From Bog-756 sp963776225 (GTDB lineage Bacteria; Actinomycetota; Acidimicrobiia; Acidimicrobiales; RAAP-2), in the NCBI GenBank assembly GCA_963776225.1, contig CAVZLL010000004.1:496001-560000 (forward strand): DNA of 64,000 nt, in the 5' to 3' direction. Every line of letters begins with the position of its first letter. Within the stretch, counting starts at the first letter, position 1. The position numbers and the translations under genes were made by a program. The notes under the pieces are model-generated. The model saw only the letters and a list, made by a program, of their open reading frames with translations. It ran no database searches and had not been told where the DNA came from. Below, in pieces: positions 15,865 to 24,239 of the stretch.

Positions 15865-17142
15865 TTAGCCAAGGCTGGTCAGCGTCTGGACGAGGACGAC
15901 GAGCGAGAGGAAGCCGACCACGGCTATGCAGACTGTTGCAACGATTCTGAACACTGGTCCGTTGACCGCGTCACCGAGAAGGGAGCGGCGGTTGGCCATG
16001 ACCAACACGTAGGTCAGCAGTATGGGGGTGATGATTCCATTGAGCACCTGTGCGTTGATGATGAGAGAGACCAGATTGCCAGGGGCAAGGGCGATACCGG
16101 CACCGATGACCACCTGAAGGGTGAAGATGCCGTAGAAGAGCGGTGCCTGGCGGAGACTGTTCGAGATCGAACGGGGAGCACCGGCTGCGTCGGCGATCGC
16201 ATAGGACGTCGACAATGGCACTACCGAAGCGGCGAGGAGGGAAGCGCCCAGGAGTCCAGCTGCGAACAATTGGGGTGCTGCCTCTCCCACCGCCGGCACC
16301 AGGGCCTTGGCAGCCTGCTGAGCTGACTGGAGGGCGCCGGTTCCGCCAATCGCTGCAGCAGTGGCGATGATGATGAAGATGCTGATGATGTCACTCCAGA
16401 TCGCACCGCTGACCGTGTCGAGTCGCTCCTTCGGATAGTCCTCAGGCTTAATGCCTTTGTCGACCACCGCGGACGCCACGTAGAACTGCATGTACGGTGT
16501 CACGGTGGTCCCGATCAGCGCCACCGCCAGCACCAGGAATGCGTTCGTGGCCAGAAAGTGGGGCCACACGAGATTGCTGATGACCTCCGTCCCGTTTGGG
16601 TGACCGAGAAATGCGGCGATCGGATAGGCCAGGAAGGCCAGAGTCAGCACAAGGAAGAACCGCTCGGCCTTCGAGTAACTGCCGAGCACTGTCAATCCCC
16701 ACACCCCGGCCGCGGCCACGGGGATCGAGATGTACTTGGAGACCCCCAGGATCTCCATCGCCGCTCCGACGCCGGCGAACTCGCTGACAGTGAGGCCGGC
16801 GTTGGCAACCAGGAGCAAGACCAGGGCGCCGGTGGTACCTCGGACAGAGAACTGCTCCCGAATGAGCCCCCCCAGTCCCTCCCCCGAGAAGACCCCGAGC
16901 CGTGAGCACATCTCTTGGACGACGACCAGGGCCACGGTGATCAGGACCATCAGGAACAGCGTCCGGTACCCGAATTCCGAACCGGCGCTGGCGTAGGTCA
17001 TGATGCCCCCGGCGTCGTTGCCGGCGTTTGCAGCGATCAGGCCCGGTCCGAAGATGGCCAGGACCGCCAGGGCGCGGACGACCCAGCGTCGGTGGGCCCG
17101 AGTCTTGCCCTGTGGGGCCACCTGCCTTTCGACGGTGGTCAC
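15865..17142 (-). CDS. Nramp-like transporter with altered metal site
   Basis: A 425-residue, 11-helix transporter of the SLC11/Nramp fold. The usual helix-1 DPGN is replaced by NAGN (39-42, within GLIAANAGNDAGGI) and the helix-6 MPH by TPY (215-217, within GTTVTPYMQF). These positions hold the metal in MntH-type Mn2+/Fe2+ transporters, so the ion may differ (Mg2+ or none); the nearby MgtE-N partner makes Mg2+ attractive but unproven. Its ATG overlaps the stop of the PRC/MgtE-N gene by 4 bp, showing translational coupling. The operon starts from 18376 or, with the BON gene, from 19186. Confidence 0.85.
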   Translation of the reverse strand: MTTVERQVAPQGKTRAHRRWVVRALAVLAIFGPGLIAANAGNDAGGIMTYASAGSEFGYRTLFLMVLITVALVVVQEMCSRLGVFSGEGLGGLIREQFSVRGTTGALVLLLVANAGLTVSEFAGVGAAMEILGVSKYISIPVAAAGVWGLTVLGSYSKAERFFLVLTLAFLAYPIAAFLGHPNGTEVISNLVWPHFLATNAFLVLAVALIGTTVTPYMQFYVASAVVDKGIKPEDYPKERLDTVSGAIWSDIISIFIIIATAAAIGGTGALQSAQQAAKALVPAVGEAAPQLFAAGLLGASLLAASVVPLSTSYAIADAAGAPRSISNSLRQAPLFYGIFTLQVVIGAGIALAPGNLVSLIINAQVLNGIITPILLTYVLVMANRRSLLGDAVNGPVFRIVATVCIAVVGFLSLVVLVQTLTSLG

Positions 17143-18014
17143 TGGGTTCTCTTTTTGGGCATCAGCGCCAGGAGCTTGGCTTGATCAGCTGGTTCGAGCT
17201 CGGCCAGGAGGGCGTCCAATTTTGCCGGATCGATCTCGCCAAGGGCTTCGGCCACTGTCGACGAGTTGGCTAGCGTCGCCAGCTGGGCCTGCTGGGCGCG
17301 GCCGAGGCCGCTCAACAGGGCGACGACGTCTCTGGCCCGCAACTTGCGGAGCTCGGCCGCGGGCTGGGCCAGCTGGACGCTGCTTCCGGCGGTGCCTGCA
17401 GAGGCCGCTGGAGAACCGGTTTGGTCGGCTGCCGCATCGAAGTAGCGGGGGACGAACGCCTGCAGATCGGCCCAGTCGATCGACCGGTCCGGAGGGGGAC
17501 AGGTTCTGCGTCGTGGCAGGATCCGGCGGATCAGGGCCCATTGACCGACGTCGACCCCGGCCAGCTCCCAGCCAATCCCGGTGTTGGCCAGGTAGACATC
17601 GGCGGCCCGGACCACTTGTACCCCCGCGACATCGACCAATTGGTGGTCGAGCACGTCGCGAGCCAGGGCAATCTCGGCCTCTCGGCGCACCGGTTCTTCC
17701 ACTACCAGTGCAGGCGACTGCAGTCGCACGCATCCCTGATCCAAGGTGACGTCTGATGCGGCTACCTCGGCAAGTGCCCTCCCGGCCTTCACGAGTACGG
17801 CCACGACTGGTGGATAAGCAGCTCCACTGTCCCAGCGGACCGCGACGTCGTCGAGGCGACCCACTCGCTTTCCCGTCGACTCGAGAACGGGACACCGGAT
17901 CAAGTTGGCAAGGGAGATCATTCTGCCGGACAGGGCACGCCTCACCTCGCGCCGCTTCGCCACCAGGTTGACCTCGCTCGACCGATCTGCCGTGGGTTCT
18001 TCCGCGTCGGTCAC
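17139..18014 (-). CDS. PRC-barrel and MgtE-N-like partner protein
   Basis: A 291-residue soluble protein. Residues 29-105 look like a PRC-barrel (LANLIRCPVLESTGKRVGRLDDV), 110-170 like a second one, and 200-285 resemble the helical superhelix of the MgtE N domain (LRARDVVALLSGL and IDPAKLDALLAEL repeats), which senses Mg2+ in MgtE channels. No membrane helix is seen. It is fused at both ends by 4-bp overlaps with its neighbours, so it is made in step with the Nramp-like transporter and may gate or sense for it, as a detached cytosolic domain. The role is inferred. Confidence 0.75.
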   Translation of the reverse strand: MTDAEEPTADRSSEVNLVAKRREVRRALSGRMISLANLIRCPVLESTGKRVGRLDDVAVRWDSGAAYPPVVAVLVKAGRALAEVAASDVTLDQGCVRLQSPALVVEEPVRREAEIALARDVLDHQLVDVAGVQVVRAADVYLANTGIGWELAGVDVGQWALIRRILPRRRTCPPPDRSIDWADLQAFVPRYFDAAADQTGSPAASAGTAGSSVQLAQPAAELRKLRARDVVALLSGLGRAQQAQLATLANSSTVAEALGEIDPAKLDALLAELEPADQAKLLALMPKKRTQ

Positions 18015-18376
18015 GGGTGGCCGAAATGTTGGATCTCACCGAGCAGACTTGCGCCGTCGGGACAGATGTGACGGCCGTAGGCGACCAGAACGACTGCGGA
18101 CTCCCAGCATGCCTGACACCGGTAGCCCACGTAGAGCGGACTCTCATAGGACTCTTCTAGGCATCGTTCTCGTTCGGCGCGGCCGTCAACATGGACCTGG
18201 AGGTCGTGGCGGAGTACCCACTGGCCGTGGGCGTTTCGCTCGGTGAATCCCCACACCAGCAGTTCGTAGAGATCAGGCGAGATCAGGTCGGGAGGGAGCT
18301 CCGAACCCGGCCGGGCCGATTGCAGTCCCCCAAAAGGCGAAGGGTGCTGCGAATATGATTTCCATTCAGTGGCCAT
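18011..18376 (-). CDS. 121-residue Cys-containing protein, unknown
   Basis: MATEWKSYS to EIQHFGHP. The C-terminal half has C-x2-C (YRCQACWES) followed about 20 residues later by HICPDG, a possible three-Cys/His metal or redox site. It is not recognised. The ATG at 18376 follows GGAGAG. Its stop overlaps the next start by 4 bp, making it the first of three coupled genes. The longer open frame reaching upstream to 19249 arises because the BON gene before it is frameshifted. Confidence 0.65.
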   Translation of the reverse strand: MATEWKSYSQHPSPFGGLQSARPGSELPPDLISPDLYELLVWGFTERNAHGQWVLRHDLQVHVDGRAERERCLEESYESPLYVGYRCQACWESAVVLVAYGRHICPDGASLLGEIQHFGHP

Positions 18377-18531
18377 TCGAGCTCTCCGCATTTTTTGAAT
18401 GTGCCCATCCGGGTCATTTGACTTCGAGCGACCCGCCGGCCATCGGGCACCCCGAACGCCCGGCCTCGTGGTGCTGTGTCCACGGGGCCGGGCTGTTCGG
18501 GGGAGCAGGACACCGGGGGAGGGGCGCCGCT

Positions 18532-19186
18532 CTAGGGGACGATGACCAACCGGTTGACCACGTCGCGCGACTCCTGGGGCTTCCCAGGCGGTGTCCACGG
18601 CCTCGTCAAAGGCGTACCAGGAGCCGACGGAGCCGTCCAGATAGACCGTGTGATCCACGGAACTCACCTCGATCAGGGAGTCGTCGATGATGGCGTTGCG
18701 CTTGAAGGCGCGGTTGATCCGGTCGGCGACGTCGCTCGGAATGGGCTCCGACGTCAGGGCGATGTCATTGGTCACACCAAGAACGCCGTCCACTCGCCTT
18801 ACTGCGTGCTGTGCCGCCCGGCGCTGGAAGTGACGACGGACCTCTCCGGTCAGGGTGACCCAGCCTTCGGTCACCGTTACGCTCACCGAGCCGTGGGGAA
18901 CGAACCTGTCCTTGTCGAGGGCTGCCACGCAGTCGGCGGCAATGTCGGCGTCGGCGATTGCGTCGCCGACGATGCCGACCAGCAGCTGGTTGTCGACCAT
19001 TGTGACCCCGCCGATGGAGAAGGCATCCTCCTCTGCCAGCCCGGACTCGTAAAACGTCGGAACACTCCCGCTCAGGCTGATCTCACCATCGTTGGCCTTG
19101 ACGATGATCCGGCTGTCGTCCAGCAGAGGATCCCAGTCGAACTCCTCTTTGACATCCTTCTCCAGCATATGGTTGGGCTTATGCAT
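18532..19186 (-). pseudogene. Three-BON-domain protein, frameshifted near its end
   Basis: About 218 residues with three BON domains (about 6-72, 78-147 and 150-215), the OsmY-like envelope-stress fold. The ATG at 19186 follows CGAAAGGA. After EAVDTAWEAPGV the frame is lost by one base near 18570; in the next frame the natural ending RDVVNRLVIVP and stop at 18532 follow, so only the last dozen residues are affected. Without the correction the frame reads through into the 121-residue gene. It is probably a functional gene with a consensus error. The first domain is paralogous to the BON protein at 10198. A dyad lies 62 bp upstream. Confidence 0.8.
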
Positions 19187-19247
19187 AATGATCCTTTCGG
19201 GTGGGGGTTGTCGTCCTTTCATTGTGCGACCCCACCGTGCCCGGGAC

Positions 19248-19265
19248 ATCCCGCGATTGCGGGGT
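19248..19265. promoter_or_regulatory. Island dyad site 12
   Basis: ATCCCGCG-AT-TGCGGGGT. It lies 62 bp before the three-BON gene and likely controls the BON, 121-aa, PRC/MgtE-N and Nramp-like operon. Confidence 0.65.
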
Positions 19266-19330
19266 TCGCGTTGTTATTGCCGGGGGCACTACTTAGCAGG
19301 TGACCAGCCAGGTCATGGATCCTGTGCCAG

Positions 19331-19348
19331 ATCACGTGAACGCGGGAT
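19331..19348. promoter_or_regulatory. Island dyad site 13 (best copy)
   Basis: ATCACGTG-AA-CGCGGGAT. Both arms match the consensus. It lies 116 bp before the 80-residue gene at 19464. Confidence 0.7.
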
Positions 19349-19463
19349 GCTGCAGAAGGCTTTGACTGACAGACTTCTTGGCGATAGCTGGCAAGAATCG
19401 CGCCGGTTCAACCATTTTTCGAGGGGCCCCAACCAATCCCTTTTCATATCAAAGGATCAAACC

Positions 19464-19706
19464 GTGGAGCAGAACACTGCCGCAGAGGCCTTATCAAGCT
19501 ATCGGGCCGCCGAACGTGCGTACGCGGACGCCACGTTCCCGTCCTTCGATGGTGACCCAGCCGTTACGGATGAGACAAAGGAGAGCGTTAGGGCGCTACA
19601 CGTGTCTCTTGTCCAAGCGAGAGATGCCTACTTTAGGGCAGTAAGAGATGCCGGATGGTCAGTCCCGTTCAGGGAGTGGAGTGAGCGCAAAGAGCAGCTG
19701 CCCTAG
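19464..19706 (+). CDS. 80-residue helical protein, unknown
   Basis: A GTG start after AAAGGA gives 80 residues, mostly amphipathic helix, with an Ala/Arg/Tyr-rich pattern (YRAAERAYADATF, RALHVSLVQARDAYFRAVRDAGW). Cytosolic; no family recognised. The upstream extension of the frame has no start signal and is not used. A dyad lies 116 bp upstream, divergent from the BON operon. Confidence 0.6.
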   Translation: MEQNTAAEALSSYRAAERAYADATFPSFDGDPAVTDETKESVRALHVSLVQARDAYFRAVRDAGWSVPFREWSERKEQLP

Positions 19707-19919
19707 ACAGGGCCCACCTCCCATGACCTGGGTTTGAGCCTGTCATCGTCATGTGGTCGACCGGATGGCGTTCGACATGACCTGGAGCCCACTCGGAATG
19801 GCAACACGCCAAGCCCGAGGAGAGGTCACGGTTCGTTTCGTACGGGGCTGAGCTGCTCGGCCCCTGCATTCCGTCGCCGGGTCTCCTCGCGAATTACCTG
19901 TTTCGTCATGACCGGCTAC

Positions 19920-20148
19920 TCACGACGTCGAGTCCGAGAACCATTGCCCGTCAAGTGGAGATACTGATGATCCGGTCGTAACGGCGAGACTGACGCTGTG
20001 GTCGATGATGGGTTCACCCGTGAGTGGGTGCGGCACCACCGCACCATTTGCGATCATCGGGCGCCTACGGCGCAGGTCGGCGACGAGCTTGTCTTCGATG
20101 GCATCGTACTTGGTCCTCACGGAGCTCCGGGGGGTGCGGACGTGGCAT
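19920..20148 (-). pseudogene. Small protein, frame lost in a C-run
   Basis: A strong ribosome site (GGAGAAGGAG) precedes the ATG at 20148, but that frame stops after 27 codons. Dropping one C from the six-C run at 20129-20134 joins it to a good frame (KYDAIEDKLVADLRRRRPMI, then VVPHPLTGEPIIDHSVSLAV) ending at 19920, giving about 75 residues. The protein is unknown. The dyad at 20246 is 98 bp upstream and is shared with the divergent haem-protein gene. Confidence 0.4.
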
Positions 20149-20245
20149 CTGGACTCCTTCTCCAGGAGAGCATTGCCTCCTCGGGGTAGTTGTCCGTCAA
20201 ACCGGGGGAAGCTCGCATCACGTTTCGGGCTCGAGGTCGGCTGGT

Positions 20246-20263
20246 ATCCCGCGACTGCGTGAT
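20246..20263. promoter_or_regulatory. Island dyad site 14, between divergent genes
   Basis: ATCCCGCG-AC-TGCGTGAT. It is nearly symmetrical, 55 bp from the nitrobindin-like gene and 98 bp from the minus-strand small gene. Confidence 0.7.
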
Positions 20264-20317
20264 GTCCACGCGGGCAGAGGCAATGTAGATTCTCGTAACG
20301 AGATGCTCGAGGTAAAC

Positions 20318-20974
20318 GTGACGAACACTGAGTTGGGCACAGACGTGTACGGAGCCGACATCTATACCGAACCGGATTCGGACGTGCATACGCTGGCGAA
20401 CCTCGGCCCGCTTCGTCATCTCGCCGGCACGTGGAGGGGGACGGGCAGCGACGTGCATCCCAGCGTCGACACGACCAGCTCTGATCGCTTCGATGAGACC
20501 TACCGCCTCGAGCCAATCGATCCTCAAACAAACGGACCGCAACTCCTCTACGGACTTCGGTACCACGCACACCTAGTCAAGCCTGGCGAGGTAAAGACAT
20601 TCCACGATCAGGTGGGGTACTGGCTCTGGGATCCGGCGGCCGAGGTCGTGATGCTGACACTCGGAATCCCTCGAGGCCAGACCGTGTTGGCGGGCGGCCG
20701 CTCCCGTGCCGACGCCCGTCGGTTTGAAGTGCATGCTCTCCGAGGATCGGAGACCTTCGGGATCGCCTCGAACCCGTTCCTGGACCGAGCGTTTCGGACG
20801 TTGAGCTACCGTCAGGTCGTGATAGTCAACGACGACGGCTCGTGGTCGTACGAGGAAGAGGCAGTCATGGAGGTGGAGGGGCGGCGCTCCCCGATCCACC
20901 ACACCGACCGCAACACCCTCGTGCTTGTCGCCTCTCCCGATCCCAATCCCTTGGCGGCAGTGGCGGATCGCTGA
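20318..20974 (+). CDS. Nitrobindin-like haem-binding beta-barrel protein
   Basis: About 218 residues of the DUF1794/THAP4 C-terminal (nitrobindin) family: a ten-strand, FABP-like barrel that binds haem and reacts with NO or peroxynitrite. Seen are LRHLAGTWRGTG (33-43), YGLRYHAHL, HDQVGYWLWDPAAEVVMLTLGIPRGQTVLAGG and the terminal HHTDRNTLVLV, whose histidine is a candidate haem ligand. The N-terminus is about 25 residues longer than usual. A GTG start at 20318 after GAGG is preferred; an in-frame ATG lies 15 bp earlier. A dyad lies 55 bp upstream. Confidence 0.85.
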   Translation: MTNTELGTDVYGADIYTEPDSDVHTLANLGPLRHLAGTWRGTGSDVHPSVDTTSSDRFDETYRLEPIDPQTNGPQLLYGLRYHAHLVKPGEVKTFHDQVGYWLWDPAAEVVMLTLGIPRGQTVLAGGRSRADARRFEVHALRGSETFGIASNPFLDRAFRTLSYRQVVIVNDDGSWSYEEEAVMEVEGRRSPIHHTDRNTLVLVASPDPNPLAAVADR

Positions 20975-21230
20975 GCTCAAGTCTGCACTGAGCACAAGGG
21001 CACCCCAGACCGCCGGGAGAGCATCTGTCATCGAGCGCCCAAGACTGAAACCTCCGGTAGTGCCGAGGAGCAGATATGCGCTCCTGGTGGGGACTTCCCG
21101 CGGAGTTGTCGTTCCACCTTGTGGCTCGCCGAGCAGAGTACTGGAAAGGCGGAAGAACGCATCTCGACAACTCGTTCACGTGACTGCGGGATGTGAAAGA
21201 TCGAAGCGACGGAGCACATTGTGGTTTGTA
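20975..21230. other. Intergenic stretch with a dyad
   Basis: No gene recognised. A long minus-strand open frame covering this and the next gene has shadow composition. It holds the dyad at 21175-21192. Confidence 0.5.
21175..21192. promoter_or_regulatory. Island dyad site 15
   Basis: TTCACGTG-AC-TGCGGGAT. It lies 39 bp before a 45-residue frame and about 260 bp before the VIT-family gene. Confidence 0.6.
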
Positions 21231-21368
21231 ATGACACAGCGCCGCGCACTGAAGGAGCACATTAGGACCTTTGAGACCAATCCGACCTCCGAGTTGCAGA
21301 GGGATGGGTCGCGTAGAGAGACCGCCCCGGCATTCGGAGAGATCCTTTTTGCAGCTGGAGGACGCTAG
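21231..21368 (+). CDS. Possible 45-residue leader ORF
   Basis: An ATG opens 45 codons (MTQRRALKEHIRTFETN to LFAAGGR) between the dyad and the VIT-family gene. No ribosome site is evident and the family is unknown, so it may be only untranslated leader. Confidence 0.3.
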   Translation: MTQRRALKEHIRTFETNPTSELQRDGSRRETAPAFGEILFAAGGR

Positions 21369-21453
21369 GCGCCCCCAGTCCGCCATCCACACTGCCGTCG
21401 GCGGGGCCGATGCCGCCGACGACGGGAACCACCCGGGAGACTCCTGAGCCGCC

Positions 21454-22221
21454 GTGAAAGAGCCCGATCCTCGACCAACACCACCTGGCATCCGACGGCT
21501 CTCGGCTGCATTGGGTCGCCTGTTCAGGCCGGGGGTCGTGCGTGGAGGGCGCCACCGAGATGTACAGGGCAGTGCCGCTCGAGCCGGAGTCCTCGGTGCC
21601 GGCGATGGATTGATTACAAATGTCTCGCTCATTCTGGGCGTGGCAGGTGCAAGCACCAATGCCTCCGCCGTACGGGTAGCCGGAATTGCCGGGCTGCTTG
21701 CCGGTGCCTTCTCAATGGCCGCGGGAGAATTGGTCTCGGTCAGGGCCCACGATGACCTGGTCCGACACGAGATCGATGTCGAACGCAGTGAGCTGTCCGA
21801 GGATCCGGTTGGTGAACAGCGGGAGCTGGCTGGTATGTATCGTGCCCAGGGCGTGCCAGCCAAAGACGCAGACACCGTGGCGCGTATCCTCATGGCCAAT
21901 CCGGACGTTGCCTTGGATACCCACGCTCGGCTTGAGCTGGGCGTGGACCCCAAGGATCCCGGCTCCTCGTGGCAGGCCGCCGTGGTGTCATTCCTCTCCT
22001 TCTCGCTCGGCGCAGTTCTCCCGCTGCTGCCGTGGTTCTTTACGAGCGGCGCGGCCGCGGTTCTCATGTCGGTGGCCATCGGCGCCATTGCAGCTGTCGC
22101 GCTGGGCGCGGCCATCGGCTCTTTCTCAGGGCAGGGCGTGTGGCGCACTGCCGGCCGGCAACTACTTGCCGCCATCGTTGCCGCGTCTGTCACATACGGA
22201 GTGGGTCGCTTACTTCGGTGA
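21454..22221 (+). CDS. VIT1/CCC1-family metal transporter
   Basis: A 255-residue member of the vacuolar iron transporter family, which moves Fe2+ or Mn2+ out of the cytosol. Five hydrophobic helices are visible. The signature GAGDGLITNVSLILGVAGAS is at about 48-67 and AGAFSMAAGELVSVRAHDDL at about 88-107, followed by the acidic metal-binding helix (ERSELSEDPVGEQRELAGMY). The start is GTG; the first 45 residues are Arg/Pro-rich and may be partly untranslated. It could relieve iron or manganese stress in the island. A dyad lies upstream. Confidence 0.88.
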   Translation: MKEPDPRPTPPGIRRLSAALGRLFRPGVVRGGRHRDVQGSAARAGVLGAGDGLITNVSLILGVAGASTNASAVRVAGIAGLLAGAFSMAAGELVSVRAHDDLVRHEIDVERSELSEDPVGEQRELAGMYRAQGVPAKDADTVARILMANPDVALDTHARLELGVDPKDPGSSWQAAVVSFLSFSLGAVLPLLPWFFTSGAAAVLMSVAIGAIAAVALGAAIGSFSGQGVWRTAGRQLLAAIVAASVTYGVGRLLR

Positions 22222-22383
22222 CTCACAAGATCGCGAAGAAGCCAGAGAAGGGCATCGCCAACGCTGTTAGCGTGATGATGTGGATAACTCGTATGAGTTG
22301 TGCCCGTAGTGTCCGAATACGCAATCGACTCCTCCACTAGGAACTCTCTGCAGTGCTTGGTCAGCTCGGCTACCTTCGTCCCG

Positions 22384-22560
22384 ATGCGAGGACACCTGAC
22401 CCATGCGCAACTGTGGGCCTTCGTCTACCTGGCGGTCCGTCACTTCTCGGATTCGGTTCCTTGTCCTTTCGCACCGAACGGTCCAAGCAGGTCGAGCTAG
22501 TCATCCTGCGCCACGAAGTGGCAGTCCTTTGCCGCCAGTTAGTCGTTACCCGGCCCCTGG
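22384..22560 (+). pseudogene. Transposase N-terminal fragment
   Basis: A remnant of an rve-type (IS481/IS3-like) transposase N-terminus: AQLWAFVYLAVRHF in one frame and LSFRTERSKQVELVILRHEV then AVLCRQLVV in the next. The pattern K-x-E-(LV)(LV)ILRHE(VL)AVLRRQ is characteristic. It is frameshifted and cut off after about 60 residues, and no catalytic DDE part remains. Confidence 0.65.
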
Positions 22561-22614
22561 GCCACTGGGCATCGACTCGACTGGCGGTTAGCCTTAGCGG
22601 CAAGGCGGCGGGGT

Positions 22615-22672
22615 CAAGGCCCCGAGCATCAGCGGTCGGGGCGGGTCACCGGTGGTGCTCGGGGGACCTTGG
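22615..22672. repeat. Imperfect inverted repeat
   Basis: CAAGGCCCCGAGCATCA (22615-22631) faces TGGTGCTCGGGGGACCTTGG (22653-22672), a stem of about 16 bp with one bulge and a 21-base loop. A second pair, GGTCACCGG and CCGGTGATC, overlaps it. It could be an element end or a transcribed hairpin. Confidence 0.55.
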
Positions 22673-23558
22673 CCGGTGATCGCCAACGTTTATGTGGCGC
22701 CGCCTGCGGGAAGGGCCGGAAGGGGCCAGGCCCGGAGCAGAAAAGTTGGCGGGTACCCTGCTCAACGGGCCTGGCTCTCCCAAGAAGCACCTTATGCAGA
22801 GCAACCTTGGTTGCCGCAAGAGGTTTCAGGGTGCCGGAACCCGGAACATCCGGCGGCGGAACCATCAGCTCAACGGGCCCCGGCGGTCCAACAGTTTACC
22901 GGAGAGTAACCGGGCTCCAACCCGCACTTTGCCCGATGGCGGGCGCGATGTAGCTCATCGGGGACGAGAGCGAAGCTAGCGAGAGGTAGGTCACAACGAG
23001 AAATGCAGCGATCGGTCCGGCGACGGCTGGGCTCAATCGCCGACGCTCCGAAGTATTTGGCTCTACGTCGTGCCACTGCCTGCTCGGGTAATCGGCACAG
23101 TGCCCGTGACTCTGAAGCTGTCGAAGGCACTGGCGTCAGGGCCAACTGCCCACAACACCCGGGTATGCGACGATGCTCAGCGTTCAACCAAAGGCCCATC
23201 CCGCTCCCAATCACGCTCAAGCGAGTCGCCGTGCTCCACGCATGAGGAGACCCAGTGTCGCACTCCCCTGCCGTCCACGAACCTCCCCTGAGGGCGACGG
23301 GCAGGGGGCAGCGCTGCGGCTTCCCACGGGCACCTGGAGTGCTGCTGAAGACGAAGCGGAATCCCAGGGCGGGCGTGTGCTGAAGCCCTCGGCATCACCC
23401 AGAGGTAGTACGCCAAAGACTTGTCCCCGCAGTCCACCCGTTCTTTCAGAACCTCTGGCACAGTCGGCAGGAGGCCCAGCGTCGTGTTTGAACAACCTCC
23501 GGCAAGGGCGCAGTCAAACGTCAGTCATCAAGAGGTTGTGAACTGAATAGGAGCAACT
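22673..23558. other. Gene-free stretch beside mobile elements
   Basis: About 890 bp. Several frames of 70-120 codons exist on both strands, but none has a coherent ribosome site, codon bias or family match. Given its position between a transposase scrap and an IS256 target gene, it may be non-coding remnant of a mobile element. Confidence 0.45.
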
Positions 23559-24239
23559 ATGGCAACAACACTCGACTCCAACGAGTTCCCCGACGACGGC
23601 CACGCTGAGCCGTCGCTCCATGCGGTGGCCACGGCGCCAGGCAGCGAGCCGGCCGTCGACGCCAGAGAGCGGAAACGAGGCGGTCCACGGACTCCCGAGG
23701 GGAAGAAGGCGGTGGCTCAGAACGCTGTCACCCACGGCATCAACTCCCTCAGCCCAGTGGCTGGCGGTGAGTCACCAGAGGCGTGGGAGGCCTTCCGCCA
23801 GGGATACCACCAGAGCTTCGCCCCTGTGGGAGTTCCGGAAATAGAAACCGTCGACGAGATGGCCATGGTTAAGTGGCGCCAGCGACGGGTGATCCGAGCC
23901 GAGACTGCCGACATCGATGCCCTCTTCGATGCCATTGATGACCCCAACTGGCAGCCGGAGCTTTTCGATGATTCCACTCCAGAGGAGCATGACGAGAGCC
24001 AGATACCGCTCATGAATGCTCTCTTCGTGCTCGGCTGGCTGATCTCGCCCGACGGTAAGCCTGAGCCCCCCGTTCCAGACTGGTGGTTCATTGCCGACGA
24101 AATCGCGGACGTCAATTGGCCGACACTTCCGCGATCAGAGACAGCATGGACCAAAGAGATCTTCATCGAGTACCTGACCGAAACTGCCGAGTCCTTGGGT
24201 ACCACCTACGACCAACTCATCAAGGATGCGTGTGAGAAA
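23559..24239 (+). pseudogene. Mobile-element-type protein, 5' part, split by IS256
   Basis: The first 227 codons of a roughly 312-residue protein. An N-terminal GGPRTPEGKKAVAQNAVTHGI motif marks a family common on phages, plasmids and transposon-rich islands; its function is unknown. The following region is acidic and helical. Codon 227 lies in the IS target duplication; the reading then enters the element and stops 9 bp later (24248). Its other part resumes in frame at 25662. Confidence 0.85.
24231..24239. repeat. Left target-site duplication
   Basis: TGTGAGAAA, identical to 25662-25670. It forms codons 225-227 of the split gene. Confidence 0.9.

Noticed and set aside
22265..22285. Possible extra dyad (AGCGTGAT arm)
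   Set aside because: Only one arm fits and no gene start follows at the usual distance.
20865..22337. 490-residue open frame antisense to the VIT-family gene
   Set aside because: Rich in Ser, Arg and Pro with no family pattern; the plus-strand transporter is clear.
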